From positions 62,001 to 126,000 of the forward strand of contig NZ_JNLC01000013.1 in NCBI RefSeq assembly GCF_000702305.1: a stretch of 64,000 nt of DNA, given 5' to 3'. Made by a program: the position numbers and the translations under genes. The stretch comes from Allobosea sp. 117 (GTDB lineage Bacteria > Pseudomonadota > Alphaproteobacteria > Rhizobiales > Xanthobacteraceae). Positions 17,268 through 26,357 of this stretch are shown one piece after another (position 1 is the first letter of the stretch; each line of letters starts with the position of its first letter). Under the pieces are notes generated by a model. It was not told the origin of the DNA. It saw only the letters and a program-made list of their open reading frames with translations, and ran no database searches.

Positions 17268-17702
17268 TCAATCCGCCGAGCGCTCCGAACCGGCGCGTCG
17301 TGCACCGCCGGAAAGGCGGCCGAGATGGGTATCGGCGAACCCCGTCCCGTATTTCAGCCCGAAGCCGAGCGCCCGGTCGAGGCCGATATGGGCGAGCCAG
17401 ACCACGGCCAAGAAGGTGAGCGGTGGCAGGTCGAGGACGAGGCCGGCGCCGCTGAGGGCCGCCGGGACCAGATAGGTGTGCGCCGCGTTGTAGAGCCCGG
17501 CCCCGATCCGCGGCCCGGCCAAATAGCCGGCCATGGAGAGATCGGGGACGAGGAGCATGAGCACGAAGAACCACCAGTCGCCGCCGTTCCACAGATAGAC
17601 CAGCAGCGCCACCACCAGCACGGTGAAGCCTTCCAGCCGGAGCAGCAGCCGGGGCATGCCGGTCACCGCGCCCTCGCCGACGGTCCGCAGCGTCTGGTCC
17701 AT
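17268..17702 (-). CDS. DUF4260 integral membrane protein
   Basis: A 144-residue membrane protein of the DUF4260 family, with three or four hydrophobic segments ([51 protein letters not shown]). Function unknown. A shorter start at the Met of [11 protein letters not shown] is possible. It lies 11 bp after the rnhA stop on the same strand, so it may be the last gene of the ispH-thrB-rnhA transcript. Confidence 0.8.
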   Translation of the reverse strand: MDQTLRTVGEGAVTGMPRLLLRLEGFTVLVVALLVYLWNGGDWWFFVLMLLVPDLSMAGYLAGPRIGAGLYNAAHTYLVPAALSGAGLVLDLPPLTFLAVVWLAHIGLDRALGFGLKYGTGFADTHLGRLSGGARRAGSERSAD

Positions 17703-17713
17703 GGGTCTGTCCT

Positions 17714-18229
17714 TCAGTCCGTCGCCTCGCCCCGCCTGCGCTTGAAGGGCGCCATGCCCTTGCGGGCGAGCTCGTCGGCGCGCTCGTTCATTTCATCACC
17801 GGCGTGGCCCTTCACCCAGTGCCAGCGTATGTCGTGGCGTCCGAGCAGCGCGTCGAGCTTTTCCCACAGGTCGACATTCTTCACCGGCTTCTTGTCGGCA
17901 GTGCGCCAGCCATTGCGCTTCCAGTTGGTCATCCACTGCAGCACGCCGCCGCGCAGATACTGGCTGTCGGTGTGCAGGTCGACCGTGCAGGGCCGCTTCA
18001 GGGCCTCCAGCGCGGCGATGGCGGCGGAGAGCTCCATGCGGTTGTTGGTGGTCTCCGCCTCGCCGCCGGAGAGTTCCTTCTCGTGGCCGGCATAGCGCAG
18101 GATCGCGCCCCAGCCGCCGGGGCCGGGATTGCCCGAGCAGGCGCCGTCGGTCCACACCGCGACCGTGCCCCTGGCCGCCTCTCCGCCATCGTCGCCGAAG
18201 ACGCGGGCGGTTCCGGGCGCGGTCTTCAT
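17714..18229 (-). CDS. rnhA: Ribonuclease HI
   Basis: A 171-residue RNase HI that cleaves RNA in RNA:DNA hybrids. Catalytic residues: Asp28 ([13 protein letters not shown]), Glu66 (NNRMELSAA), Asp88 (LHTDSQYL) and Asp152 ([11 protein letters not shown]); the substrate-handle segment [15 protein letters not shown] is present. The first 20 residues are an extension with no homology-like features. The ATG overlaps the thrB stop by 4 bp (ATGA), so the two are translationally coupled. An open frame extends upstream into thrB but is an antisense-phase shadow. Confidence 0.95.
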   Translation of the reverse strand: MKTAPGTARVFGDDGGEAARGTVAVWTDGACSGNPGPGGWGAILRYAGHEKELSGGEAETTNNRMELSAAIAALEALKRPCTVDLHTDSQYLRGGVLQWMTNWKRNGWRTADKKPVKNVDLWEKLDALLGRHDIRWHWVKGHAGDEMNERADELARKGMAPFKRRRGEATD

Positions 18230-19206
18230 GCCTCCACCGTGCGGGCGACGCCGTAGTCGCCCGCGCTCATCACGGCGCGGTGGAAGCGGAGTTTGCGCAG
18301 ATATTCGAGCGGATCGTGCGGGCGTACCAGCGCGCCGGGCGGCACGTTCAGCCAGTCGACGAGGCGGGTGAGCAGGAAGCGCAGCGCGCCGCCCCGGCAG
18401 AGCAGCGGCAGGGCGTCGATCTCGGCCGGCGAAAGCGGGCGCACCGCCTGATAGGCGGCGAGCAAAGCGCGGCCCTTGGTCTGGTTGTAGGCGCCGTCCG
18501 GCTCGAAGCACCAGGCGTTAAGGCAGATGGCGACGTCATAGGCGAGGAGGTCGTTGCAGGCGAAATAGAAGTCGATCAGCCCCGAGAGCCGCCCGTCGAG
18601 GAAGAACACGTTGTCCGGGAACAGGTCGGCGTGGATGACGCCGGCCGGCAGCCCGTCCGGCCAGTTCGCCTCGAGGAAGCCGAGCTCGTCGCCGATCAGC
18701 GCCCGAAGTCCCGGCGCCACCGTGTCGGCGCGATCGCCGGCGGTCTCGTAGAGCGGCCGCCAGCCAGCGACGGAGAGCGCGTTCGCCCGCGAGAAGGCGG
18801 TGAAGTCCGCTCCGGCCTTGTGCAGCCCGGCGAGCGCGCCCCCGAGCGCGGCGCAATGGGCGACGCCCGGCCGGCGCACCGAGGTGCCGACGAGGAAGGT
18901 GGCGATCAGCGCCGGCCGCCCGGCGAGCATACCCAGCGCCTCGCCGGCGCGGTTCTTCACGGGGAGCGGGCAATCGATACCGTGGCGGGCGAGATGCTCC
19001 ATCAGGCCGATGAAGAAGGGCAGGTCGGCCGGGTTCACCCGCTTCTCGTAGAGGGTGAGGATGAAGCTGCCGGCCTCGGTCTGCAAAAGGAAGTTGGAGT
19101 TCTCGACGCCCTCGGCGATGCCCTTGAAGGCACGCAGGCCACCGAGATCGTAGGTGGACAGGAAGGCTTCGAGCTCTTCCGGGGAGACGTCGGTATAGAC
19201 CGCCAT
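18226..19206 (-). CDS. thrB: Homoserine kinase (APH-fold ThrB)
   Basis: A 326-residue homoserine kinase of the alphaproteobacterial, aminoglycoside-phosphotransferase-like type. It makes O-phosphohomoserine in threonine biosynthesis. Features: [20 protein letters not shown] at the N-terminus, [22 protein letters not shown] (nucleotide loop), the catalytic [11 protein letters not shown], and [17 protein letters not shown] (metal-binding Asp). It sits between ispH (15 bp upstream) and rnhA, an order I recall as conserved in Rhizobiales. Confidence 0.94.
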   Translation of the reverse strand: MAVYTDVSPEELEAFLSTYDLGGLRAFKGIAEGVENSNFLLQTEAGSFILTLYEKRVNPADLPFFIGLMEHLARHGIDCPLPVKNRAGEALGMLAGRPALIATFLVGTSVRRPGVAHCAALGGALAGLHKAGADFTAFSRANALSVAGWRPLYETAGDRADTVAPGLRALIGDELGFLEANWPDGLPAGVIHADLFPDNVFFLDGRLSGLIDFYFACNDLLAYDVAICLNAWCFEPDGAYNQTKGRALLAAYQAVRPLSPAEIDALPLLCRGGALRFLLTRLVDWLNVPPGALVRPHDPLEYLRKLRFHRAVMSAGDYGVARTVEA

Positions 19207-19221
19207 GATGTGTTCCGGGCC

Positions 19222-20190
19222 TCAGGCGGCGTCGGGGCGGAGTTGGCGGGGCAGCGGGAAGAACACGTCCTCTTCCACCGTGTGCACCGTCTCCACCTCG
19301 ACGTCGAAGCGCTCGGCGAAGGCGTCGATGATCTCCTCGACGAGAATCTCCGGCGCCGAGGCGCCGGCGGTGACCGCCAGCGACGCGATGGCGCCGAACA
19401 CCGACCAGTCGATGTCGCCGGCGCGCTGCACCAGCGCGGCGTTCGGGCAGCCCTCGCGCTCGGCCGCCTCGCGCAGGCGCTGCGAGTTGGACGAGTTCGG
19501 CGCGCCGACCACGATCATCGCGTCGACCTGCCGCGCCACCTTCTTCACCGCCTCCTGGCGGTTGGTGGTGGCGTAGCAGATGTCCTCCTTGTGCGGAGCC
19601 ACCATTGCCGGGAAGCGCTCTTTCAGGATCGCGACGATCTCGGCGGTGTCGTCGATGGAGAGCGTGGTCTGCGTCGTATAGGCGAGGTTTTCCGGGTCGC
19701 GCGGCGTGAAATGGCGCGCCTGCTCGGCGGTCTCGACGAGGGAGACGGCGCCGGGCGGAAGCTGGCCCATGGTGCCGATCACCTCGGGGTGGCCGGCATG
19801 GCCGATCAGCACCACCTCGTGCCCCTTCTTGTAATGCACCGTTGCCTCGCGGTGGACCTTGGTGACCAGCGGGCAGGTGGCGTCGATGGCGAAGAAATTG
19901 CGCGAGGCCGCGTCCTCCGGCACCGATTTCGGCACGCCATGGGCGGAGAAGATCACCGGCGCACGGGTACCGGCGGGCACCTCGCCGAGTTCCTCGACGA
20001 ACACCGCGCCCTTCGCCTTCAGGCCTTCGACGACATATTTGTTGTGCACGATCTCGTGCCGCACATAGACCGGTGGGCCGTAGAGGACGAGGGCGCGCTC
20101 CACCGCGTCGATCGCCCGCACCACGCCCGCGCAGAAGCCGCGCGGGGCGCAGAGCAGGACGCGAAGCGGCGGCTTTCCGGCAATGGTCAT
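19222..20190 (-). CDS. ispH: 4-hydroxy-3-methylbut-2-enyl diphosphate reductase
   Basis: A 322-residue IspH (LytB), the last enzyme of the MEP isoprenoid pathway, which reduces HMBPP to IPP and DMAPP with a 4Fe-4S cluster. The start [14 protein letters not shown] gives the family length; an upstream in-frame ATG would add 25 poorly conserved residues. Cluster cysteines are in [20 protein letters not shown] and the C-terminal third; [16 protein letters not shown] and [10 protein letters not shown] are family motifs. It is first in the operon with thrB and rnhA. Confidence 0.96.
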   Translation of the reverse strand: MTIAGKPPLRVLLCAPRGFCAGVVRAIDAVERALVLYGPPVYVRHEIVHNKYVVEGLKAKGAVFVEELGEVPAGTRAPVIFSAHGVPKSVPEDAASRNFFAIDATCPLVTKVHREATVHYKKGHEVVLIGHAGHPEVIGTMGQLPPGAVSLVETAEQARHFTPRDPENLAYTTQTTLSIDDTAEIVAILKERFPAMVAPHKEDICYATTNRQEAVKKVARQVDAMIVVGAPNSSNSQRLREAAEREGCPNAALVQRAGDIDWSVFGAIASLAVTAGASAPEILVEEIIDAFAERFDVEVETVHTVEEDVFFPLPRQLRPDAA

Positions 20191-20310
20191 GCAGCGATCC
20201 GGTGGACGAGGAGAGGCATCGTCCGTCTGATCAAGCTCATGGGATGCGGCGGGGCGTGCTGTCAAGCCGGGCCGCCAGGCGAGGGGGGCGACCGGCCCGG
20301 CCGGCGGCGC

Positions 20311-21057
20311 TCAGAAATCGTAGCCGAAGGCTTCGATCTCGCGGGCGTACCAGCCGGCCACCAGATCGCGCGTCTCCGGCGTGTAATAGCTGCGGTAGTC
20401 GCCCTTCGGCCGGTGGCCGGACTTGGCCATCGGCAAAGGCGGAAGCTTCAGGCCGAGCTCGCGCGCCACCGCGTCGAGCTCGGATGAGAGCCTCTCGTAG
20501 CGCAGCACGCGGTCGGCGACGATGATGTCGTCGACGGTGTAGATGTGCCAGTTGTCGAGCATCGCGTCGTCCCCCGAGCGCAGCCAGTCCTCGAAGGGCG
20601 GGCGCCGGGCCGGGTTGCGCCAGCGCCAGAAATAATAGGACACCTGCCGGTCCCACGGGTTGCGCTCGATCGAGAAGCGGAAGGCGCTGTCGAACACCTC
20701 CGGCCCGACGAAGGCGCGCACCGTGGGGGCGCGGGCGTGCTGGTCGAGCGGGATATGCGGGCTGTAGCGGGTGTCGCGGCTGCCGAGCGTCCAGCGCAGC
20801 CGGTGCGGCAGCGGCCAGCGGGCGCGGCGGTGCGGATAATAGTGGTTCTGCGGCGGGCGCGTGGCCAGCCTGCGTTCCTCGTCCGGAGTGACGCAGGTGA
20901 TGACGTCCTCGCGCCCGCACACCGTGCGCAGGGCGAGCTCGACGCTGGTGCCCGCGGTCTTGCGGGTCTTGAGGAAGACAAAGCCGCGTGATTTGGAGCA
21001 GATCATAAAACTGCAAGGACCTTCGTGGAATCCGGCTCCGCTCCCTGATTGCTCCAT
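20311..21057 (-). CDS. Sulfotransferase family protein
   Basis: A 248-residue protein with the PAPS-binding P-loop-like motif FLKTRKTAGTSVELAL near the N-terminus and a downstream FRFSIERNPWDRQVSYYFW (the 3'-phosphate-binding Arg/Ser region). These are the two hallmarks of family-2 cytosolic sulfotransferases. It would transfer sulfate from PAPS to a carbohydrate or cell-surface acceptor, but the substrate is unknown and no other sulfation genes are nearby. The start could be this ATG or the Met of MICSKSRGF at 21006. It stands alone, likely accessory. Confidence 0.75.
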   Translation of the reverse strand: MEQSGSGAGFHEGPCSFMICSKSRGFVFLKTRKTAGTSVELALRTVCGREDVITCVTPDEERRLATRPPQNHYYPHRRARWPLPHRLRWTLGSRDTRYSPHIPLDQHARAPTVRAFVGPEVFDSAFRFSIERNPWDRQVSYYFWRWRNPARRPPFEDWLRSGDDAMLDNWHIYTVDDIIVADRVLRYERLSSELDAVARELGLKLPPLPMAKSGHRPKGDYRSYYTPETRDLVAGWYAREIEAFGYDF

Positions 21058-21109
21058 AGCCTCCCGGAAGGTTAACGGGAAGAGAAATAAAATTTCGCCT
21101 CGCCGGGGT

Positions 21110-21138
21110 TTGCCTCGGAAGATGCGGGCGCCTATAAT
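21110..21138 (+). promoter_or_regulatory. Predicted sigma-70 promoter of trcR
   Basis: TTGCCT, a 17-bp spacer, then a perfect TATAAT. It is oriented towards the TrcR gene, about 115 bp before its ATG. One of the clearest promoter matches in the window. Confidence 0.7.
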
Positions 21139-21252
21139 TCAGTCATCCCGGTCATCGCGAGACGGTCCGAGGCTCGATCCCCGAAAAGGGGTTGGGCACG
21201 CGTGAGAGGCTTTGCCCCGGGAACCCATTTCCTCCTCGATGGAGACGCGTCG

Positions 21253-21960
21253 ATGTCGAACGCCCCGCTCATGCCCAAGGCGACCGCTGTCTGGCTGGTC
21301 GAGAACACCGCGCTCAGCTTCGAGCAGATCGCCGATTTCTGTAAGCTCCACCCGCTGGAGGTGAAGGGCATCGCCGACGGCGAGGTGGCGCAGGGGATCA
21401 AGGGGCTCGATCCGGTTTCCACCGGCCAGCTCTCGCGCGACGAGATCGACCGCGCCGAGAAGAACCCGAACCACCGGCTGAAGTTGCTCGAGTCCAAGGT
21501 CCGCCTGCCGGAGCCCAAGCGCCGGCGCGGCCCGCGCTACACCCCGGTCTCCAAGCGGCAGGACCGTCCGAACGCGATCCTGTGGCTGCTGCGCAACCAC
21601 CCGGAACTCAAGGACAGCCAGATCATGCGGCTGGTGGGCACCACCAAGACCACCATCGAATCGATCAAGGAGCGCACCCACTGGAATGCGCAGAATCTGA
21701 CGCCGATGGACCCGGTGACGCTCGGCCTGTGCTCGCAGATCGACCTCGACATCGAGGTGCAGCGCTCGTCCAAGGACCGCCCGGCCGTGCCGGCCGGCGA
21801 GCATGGCGCGACGCTGCTGCCGGCCGAGGTCACCACCGGCCACGCCGAACCGGCGGAGCCCTTCGCGCCGGCCCGCAAGCCGAAGGAGGACGCGCTCGAC
21901 CTCGAAACCGTGTTCGCCAAGCTCGGCGGCTCGCGCAAGGGCGAGAACGAGGACGAGTGA
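21253..21960 (+). CDS. trcR: Cell-cycle transcriptional regulator TrcR (DUF1013)
   Basis: A 235-residue protein of the DUF1013 family, now called TrcR and linked to cell-cycle transcription in alphaproteobacteria. The start MSNAPLMPKATAVWLVENTA follows GGAG at 8 bases; a longer frame begins 17 codons upstream. It has two helix-turn-helix-like segments: FEQIADFCKLHPLEVKGIAD (about 21-40) and IMRLVGTTKTTIESIKERTHW (about 131-151), separated by a basic linker (PEPKRRRGPRY). The C-terminal tail is acidic. Regulatory role is from the family, not from the sequence itself. Confidence 0.85.
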   Translation: MSNAPLMPKATAVWLVENTALSFEQIADFCKLHPLEVKGIADGEVAQGIKGLDPVSTGQLSRDEIDRAEKNPNHRLKLLESKVRLPEPKRRRGPRYTPVSKRQDRPNAILWLLRNHPELKDSQIMRLVGTTKTTIESIKERTHWNAQNLTPMDPVTLGLCSQIDLDIEVQRSSKDRPAVPAGEHGATLLPAEVTTGHAEPAEPFAPARKPKEDALDLETVFAKLGGSRKGENEDE

Positions 21961-22050
21961 GGCCCGCGGCTTCGGCCGCCGGCCTGACGAACGGCGCTCC
22001 GGCACTTTTTCAGGGACGGCCTGAGGCCTGTAGAGTCGCAGCGAGGTGCC

Positions 22051-22722
22051 GTGAGTTCCTTCGACGATCCGCAGGCCGTCGCGCGCTATGCCGAAGGGCC
22101 GCCGCGGCTGGTTCCCGGCTTCGCCGACATGCAGCGCATGGCGCTTCTGCTGCTGGCGGAGCATGCGCCGAGGGAGGCACGCCTGCTGGTGCTCGGGGCC
22201 GGCGGTGGGCTGGAGTTGCGCGCCTTCGCCGAGGCCTGTCCGGGCTGGAGCTTCGATGGCGTCGATCCGTCGAGCGAGATGCTGAAGCTGGCGCTGGCCA
22301 TTCTCGGCTCGCTCGCGTCGCGCGTGCGGCTGCATCACGGCGACATCGCGGTTGCGCCCGAGGGGCCGTTCGACGGCGCGACCTGCCTGCTGACCCTGCA
22401 TTTCGTGCCGGAGGCCGAACGCCTGACGACGCTTGCCGCGGTACGCCGCCGGCTGAAGCCGGGCGCACCCTTCGTCGTGGTCCATCACAGCGTCTCGGAC
22501 GATGTCGAGGAGCGCGCACGATGGCTGTCGCGCTATGCCGCCTTCGCCACCGCCTCCGGCGTCCCGCCTGAGCAGGCGGAGAGCGCCCGCACGACCATCG
22601 CCGCGCGCCTGCCCATCCTCTCGCCGTCGCAGGATGAGGCGCTGCTGCGCCAGGCGGGCTTCGCGCAGATCGAGCTGTTCTACGCCGCCTTCACCTTCCG
22701 CGGCTGGGTCGCCCGCGCCTGA
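22051..22722 (+). CDS. Class I SAM-dependent methyltransferase
   Basis: A 223-residue class I methyltransferase. It starts with GTG after GCGAGG. Motif I, LLVLGAGGGLELRAFAE, and the following acidic strand FDGVDPSSEML bind S-adenosylmethionine; FDGATCLLTLHFVPE is motif II/post-I, and LKPGAPFVVVHH motif III. It resembles small Rhizobiales methyltransferases of unknown substrate. It lies 90 bp downstream of trcR on the same strand; no partner gene indicates the substrate. Confidence 0.82.
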   Translation: MSSFDDPQAVARYAEGPPRLVPGFADMQRMALLLLAEHAPREARLLVLGAGGGLELRAFAEACPGWSFDGVDPSSEMLKLALAILGSLASRVRLHHGDIAVAPEGPFDGATCLLTLHFVPEAERLTTLAAVRRRLKPGAPFVVVHHSVSDDVEERARWLSRYAAFATASGVPPEQAESARTTIAARLPILSPSQDEALLRQAGFAQIELFYAAFTFRGWVARA

Positions 22723-22777
22723 CGTCATGCCCGCCGTCATAGCCGGGCGCGACGCAGGCCCGAGACGGCCGGGTCGC

Positions 22778-24724
22778 CTAGGCCGCCGACACCTTGGCGA
22801 AGCCGTGAGCGGCCAGCGCGCTGGCGATCTCATCCAGCGCGGCGGGATCGTCGATGGTCGCCGGCATGGTCCAGGGCTGGTGATCGGCGATCTTCTTCAT
22901 GGTGCCGCGCAGGATCTTGCCGGAACGGGTCTTCGGCAGCCGCGCCACGGTGATGGCGATGCGGAAGGCCGCGACCGGGCCGATGCGGTCGCGCACCAGC
23001 GCGATGATCTCCCGCTCGATCTCGTTCGGCGCGCGCGAGACGCCCGATTTCAGCACCACGAAGCCGCAGGGCACCTCGCCCTTCAATTCGTCATGCATGC
23101 CGATGACCGCACATTCGGCGACGTCCGGATGCGAGGCCAGCACCTCCTCCATGCCGCCGGTCGAGAGGCGGTGGCCGGCGACGTTGATGATGTCGTCGGT
23201 GCGGCCCATGATGAACAGATAGCCGTCCTCGTCGCAGAAGCCGGCGTCGGCGGTCTTGTAGTAGCCGGGGAACTCGGCGAGGTAGCTCTCGACGAAGCGC
23301 TCCTTCTGCTGCCACAGCGTCGGCAGGCAGCCGGGCGGCAGCGGCAGCCTGATGGCGATGGAGCCCATCTTGTTCGGGCCGACCGGATGGCCCGCCTCGT
23401 CCAGCGTCTCGACCCGGTAGCCCGGCATCGGCACGCCGGTCGAGCCCGCCTTGACCGGCAGCAGCCCGAGGCCGACCGGATTGCCGGCGATCCCCCAGCC
23501 CGTCTCGGTCTGCCACCAGTGGTCGACCACCGGCACGCCGAGCTTCTCGCCCGCCCAGATGACGGTGTCCGGATCGGCGCGCTCGCCGGCGAGGAACAGC
23601 GTGCGCAGGGTGGAGAGGTCGTAATTGCGGATCAGGAGGCCGTCGGGGTCTTCCTTCTTGATGGCGCGCAGGGCGGTCGGCGCGGTAAACAGCGCGGAGA
23701 CCTTGTACTGCTCGATCACCCGCCAGAAGGCGCCGGCATCGGGCGTGCCCACCGGCTTGCCCTCATAGAGGATGGTGGTGCAGCCGGTCAGCAGCGGGGC
23801 GTAGACGATGTAGGAATGGCCCACCACCCAGCCGATGTCGGAGGCCGACCAGAACACTTCGCCCGGCTTCACGTCGTAGAGCCCGTCCATCGACCAGCGC
23901 AGCGCCACCATGTAGCCGCCGGTGTCGCGCACCACGCCCTTGGGCTTTCCCGTCGTGCCGGAGGTGTAGAGGATATAGAGCGGATCGGTGGCGCCCATCG
24001 GCGCGCAGTCGACCCCACGGCCGGCGGCGGCGGAGGCGGCACGCGTCTCGGCCCAGTCGCGGTCGCGGCCCTGCTTGAGCTCGGCGGTGAATTGCGGGCG
24101 CTGCAGGATCACGCAGGCGTCCGGCTGGTGCTCCGCCATGGAGATGGCGAGGTCGAGTAGCGGCTTGTAGGCGACGACGCGGCTCGGCTCGATGCCGCAG
24201 GAGGCGGAGAGCACCACCTTCGGCTTGGCGTCGTCGATGCGGGTGGCGAGCTCGGCCGCCGCGAAGCCGCCGAACACCACCGAATGGATCGCCCCGATGC
24301 GCGCGCAGGCGAGCATGGCGAACACCGCTTCCGGGATCATCGGCATGTAGATGACGACGCGGTCGCCCTTCTCGACGCCGAGGTCGCGCAGCATGCCGGC
24401 GAGGGTGCGCACCTCGGCGAGCAGGTCGGAATAGGTGACGGTGCGGCTCGTGCCGGTGACCGGGCTGTCATAGATGATCGCCGCCTGCGTGCCGCGGCCG
24501 GCGCTGACATGACGGTCGACGGCGTTGTAGCAGACGTTGCAGATGCCCCCGACGAACCACCTTCCATAGGTGCCGATCGCAGGGTCGAACACCTCGCGCG
24601 GCTGCGCGATCCAGTCGATGGCGCGCGCGGCCCCGCCCCAGAAGGCCGCCGGATCGTCGATCGAGCGCGCGTAGATTTCCGGATAACGACCTGGCGATGG
24701 CTTGGTCGTCGAGGGCGTGGTCAT
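22778..24724 (-). CDS. prpE: Propionyl-CoA synthetase (AMP-forming)
   Basis: A 648-residue AMP-forming acyl-CoA synthetase of the acetyl/propionyl-CoA synthetase family. The start MTTPSTTKPSPGRYPEIYA follows GGGAGAG; an open frame extends 66 codons upstream. Motifs: YILYTSGTTGKPKGVV (P-loop A3), DHWWQTETGW (A5), YLFIMGRTDDIINVAGHRLS (A7/A8), and KTRSGKILRG with the catalytic Lys that is often regulated by acetylation. Residues around FWSASDIGWVVGHSYIVYAPL favour propionyl- over acetyl-CoA synthetase. The window has no methylcitrate or methylmalonyl genes, so substrate choice is by similarity only. Confidence 0.88.
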   Translation of the reverse strand: MTTPSTTKPSPGRYPEIYARSIDDPAAFWGGAARAIDWIAQPREVFDPAIGTYGRWFVGGICNVCYNAVDRHVSAGRGTQAAIIYDSPVTGTSRTVTYSDLLAEVRTLAGMLRDLGVEKGDRVVIYMPMIPEAVFAMLACARIGAIHSVVFGGFAAAELATRIDDAKPKVVLSASCGIEPSRVVAYKPLLDLAISMAEHQPDACVILQRPQFTAELKQGRDRDWAETRAASAAAGRGVDCAPMGATDPLYILYTSGTTGKPKGVVRDTGGYMVALRWSMDGLYDVKPGEVFWSASDIGWVVGHSYIVYAPLLTGCTTILYEGKPVGTPDAGAFWRVIEQYKVSALFTAPTALRAIKKEDPDGLLIRNYDLSTLRTLFLAGERADPDTVIWAGEKLGVPVVDHWWQTETGWGIAGNPVGLGLLPVKAGSTGVPMPGYRVETLDEAGHPVGPNKMGSIAIRLPLPPGCLPTLWQQKERFVESYLAEFPGYYKTADAGFCDEDGYLFIMGRTDDIINVAGHRLSTGGMEEVLASHPDVAECAVIGMHDELKGEVPCGFVVLKSGVSRAPNEIEREIIALVRDRIGPVAAFRIAITVARLPKTRSGKILRGTMKKIADHQPWTMPATIDDPAALDEIASALAAHGFAKVSAA

Positions 24725-25073
24725 GGCCGTCTCTCCCGCGTCGGGTTGATCTTGTTTGGGTTTCCCAGGCCAGCAGCTAATTCCACCTCCCGCCATCCGC
24801 GCAAGCACGCTGAAATGCTTACGACGTTGGTCGGGCGCTCCCGAGCGGCGATGCCGCCCCGGCGCGCCGTCCGATCGCCGAGATGCACGAGCCGCCGGGC
24901 CATGCCGGCCGGCGGCTCGCATCGGGTTCGATTGCGACGCTCCCGGCGCGACGTGCCGGGGTGTGACGCATGATCAGCGATCGCTGGAAAAGTTCGGTCC
25001 CGCGAGGCGCGCACAGCTCAATGTTGCGAGCGGAAATCCCCGACGGAACCCGAGGCGGCCGAGCCGCCGGCGA
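24725..25073. other. Intergenic region, prpE to DUF465
   Basis: A 349-bp stretch upstream of prpE with no supported gene. It must carry the prpE promoter. A 10-bp-arm hairpin (GAGCCGCCGG...CCGGCGGCTC) lies at 24889-24918 without a following T-run, so it is not a standard terminator; it could end or attenuate the DUF465 transcript. I see no other recognisable element. Confidence 0.6.
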
Positions 25074-25259
25074 CTAATGGAAGACGCTCGAGGGAGCGCT
25101 CCTCAACCTGGTTATTTCGTCCTTGATGTGGAGCTTGCGCCGCTTGATGTCGGCGATCCGGTTCTCGTCGGTGCCGGGGTGGGAAAGGGCTTCCTTCAAC
25201 TCCTTGTCGAGCGCCTGATGGCGCCGTTCCAACTCCGCAACATGCGCCTGCATGGACAT
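25074..25259 (-). CDS. DUF465 (YdcH-like) small helical protein
   Basis: A 61-residue coiled-coil protein (VAELERRHQALDKELKEALS... IADIKRRKLHIKDEITRLR) of the DUF465/YdcH family. Such proteins are helical hairpins of unknown function. A second, different DUF465 gene lies 230 bp away on the opposite strand, so the two are divergently transcribed from a shared spacer. Confidence 0.85.
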   Translation of the reverse strand: MSMQAHVAELERRHQALDKELKEALSHPGTDENRIADIKRRKLHIKDEITRLRSAPSSVFH

Positions 25260-25488
25260 GGACGATGTCTCCCTGTCTATCCGAAGTGAACGTCATCAGT
25301 CTGTCACGGGTGAGGGTGGCTGTCGACGAAACGAGTCGCTGCATCGCAGCATGGGCGAGCCGGCAGGACGCGAGCGGAACGGGGTGTGAGGAAGGGCGTA
25401 TTGCGGCCGCGGGCAAGCGCGACGATACTCCTGCTCGCCGTGCCGCGAGGGCGGCGAGTCGGGGTTCAGGTCGGGCGTTCGGACGAAG

Positions 25489-25695
25489 ATGACGGCGGAT
25501 GAGGAACGCGAGCTGAAAGCACTCCTCGAGCGCCTGCGGCAGGAGCATCGTGATCTCGATGCGGCGATCCAGGCGTTGCAGGAGGTACCGGGCTGCGATC
25601 AGCTACAGCTCGCCCGCTTCAAGAAGCGCAAGCTGCAGCTCAAGGACCGCATCGGCTTCGTCGAGGATCAGATCACCCCCGACATCATCGCGTGA
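25489..25695 (+). CDS. DUF465 (YdcH-like) small helical protein, second copy
   Basis: A 68-residue DUF465 protein: EERELKALLERLRQEHRDLD followed by LARFKKRKLQLKDRIGFVED, two helices with the Lys-rich KKRKLQLKD signature. It is divergent from the DUF465 gene at 25074-25259 and only partly similar to it, so the pair is likely an old duplication. Function unknown. Confidence 0.85.
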   Translation: MTADEERELKALLERLRQEHRDLDAAIQALQEVPGCDQLQLARFKKRKLQLKDRIGFVEDQITPDIIA

Positions 25696-25705
25696 AGAGT
25701 GTTCT

Positions 25706-25735
25706 CGTCATGCCCGGCACGCAGGCCGGGCATGA
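25706..25735. repeat. Short copy of palindromic repeat family C
   Basis: CGTCATGCCCGGCACGCAGGC followed by CGGGCATGAG: a compact hairpin sharing the CGTCATG-CCCGG / CCGGGCATGA arms of the larger element at 3251-3339. It sits between the convergent DUF465 and peroxiredoxin genes. Confidence 0.5.
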
Positions 25736-25768
25736 GGGGGTTCGGTCGCAGGCGCGGCGCGCGCGTCC

Positions 25769-26254
25769 TCAGATCTGGGTGAGCAGCACGTCGGCGCTGG
25801 TCTTGTCGGCCTTGCTCGGCACGTCCTCGACGTTCAGCACCATCACCTCGCCGTCCTCGACCAGCATCGCATAGCGCTTGGAGCGCAGGCCGAGACCGGC
25901 GGCGGAGGCGTCGAAATCGAGACCGATCGCCTTGGCGAATTCGCCATTGCCGTCCGACAGGAAAACGATCTTGCCGCCGGCATTGGAGGCCTGCTCCCAG
26001 GCGGCCATGACGAAGGGATCGTTCACGGCGGTCACAGCGATGGTGTCGACGCCGCGCGCGAGGATCTCGTCGGCGCGGGCGATGAAGCCCGGCAGGTGGT
26101 TCTTGTGGCAGGGGGGGGGGAAGGCGCCGGGCACGGCGAACAGCACGACCTTCTTGTTCTTGAAGATCTCCTCGCTGGACTTCGGCACCGGCCCGTCGGC
26201 GGTGGCGACCCGGAAGGTGGCGCTCGGCAGCATATCGCCGACCTTGATCGTCAT
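25769..26254 (-). CDS. Peroxiredoxin (Prx5/AhpE-like) with altered active-site motif
   Basis: A 161-residue peroxiredoxin of the Prx5 type, which reduces hydroperoxides through a peroxidatic cysteine, here Cys49. The surrounding sequence VVLFAVPGAFPPPCHKNHLPGF aligns with the usual PGAFTPTCHKNHLPGF, except that the conserved Thr of PxxxTxxC and its neighbours are all Pro, encoded by a run of ten G on the plus strand (26111-26120). The rest (GVDTIAVTAVNDPFVM, LRSKRYAMLVEDGEV) is normal. Loss of that Thr should cripple catalysis, so either the gene is inactive or the reading of this spot is wrong. Confidence 0.88.
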   Translation of the reverse strand: MTIKVGDMLPSATFRVATADGPVPKSSEEIFKNKKVVLFAVPGAFPPPCHKNHLPGFIARADEILARGVDTIAVTAVNDPFVMAAWEQASNAGGKIVFLSDGNGEFAKAIGLDFDASAAGLGLRSKRYAMLVEDGEVMVLNVEDVPSKADKTSADVLLTQI

Positions 26255-26357
26255 GCTCTGTCCCTTTCATGCGCGTGAGTTGCGAAGGCGCGCGGCCGGC
26301 GCAGAACGGCCGTTTCGCGCGCGGTAGAATAGTCATTTCCGATGCGGCGGAAAGTCC

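Noticed and set aside
24889-24918. Terminator between prpE and DUF465
   Set aside because: A good 10-bp hairpin but without a T-run on either strand, so I only note it in the intergenic entry.
24925-24945. tRNA-like GGTTCGATT motif
   Set aside because: Only the T-loop-like fragment is present; no acceptor or anticodon stem can be built around it.
26111-26120. Phase-variable G10 tract in the peroxiredoxin
   Set aside because: Phase variation would need a tract that shifts the frame; ten Gs here also replace specific conserved residues, which slippage alone would not produce. An artefact or point changes fit better. Kept as a separate finding.
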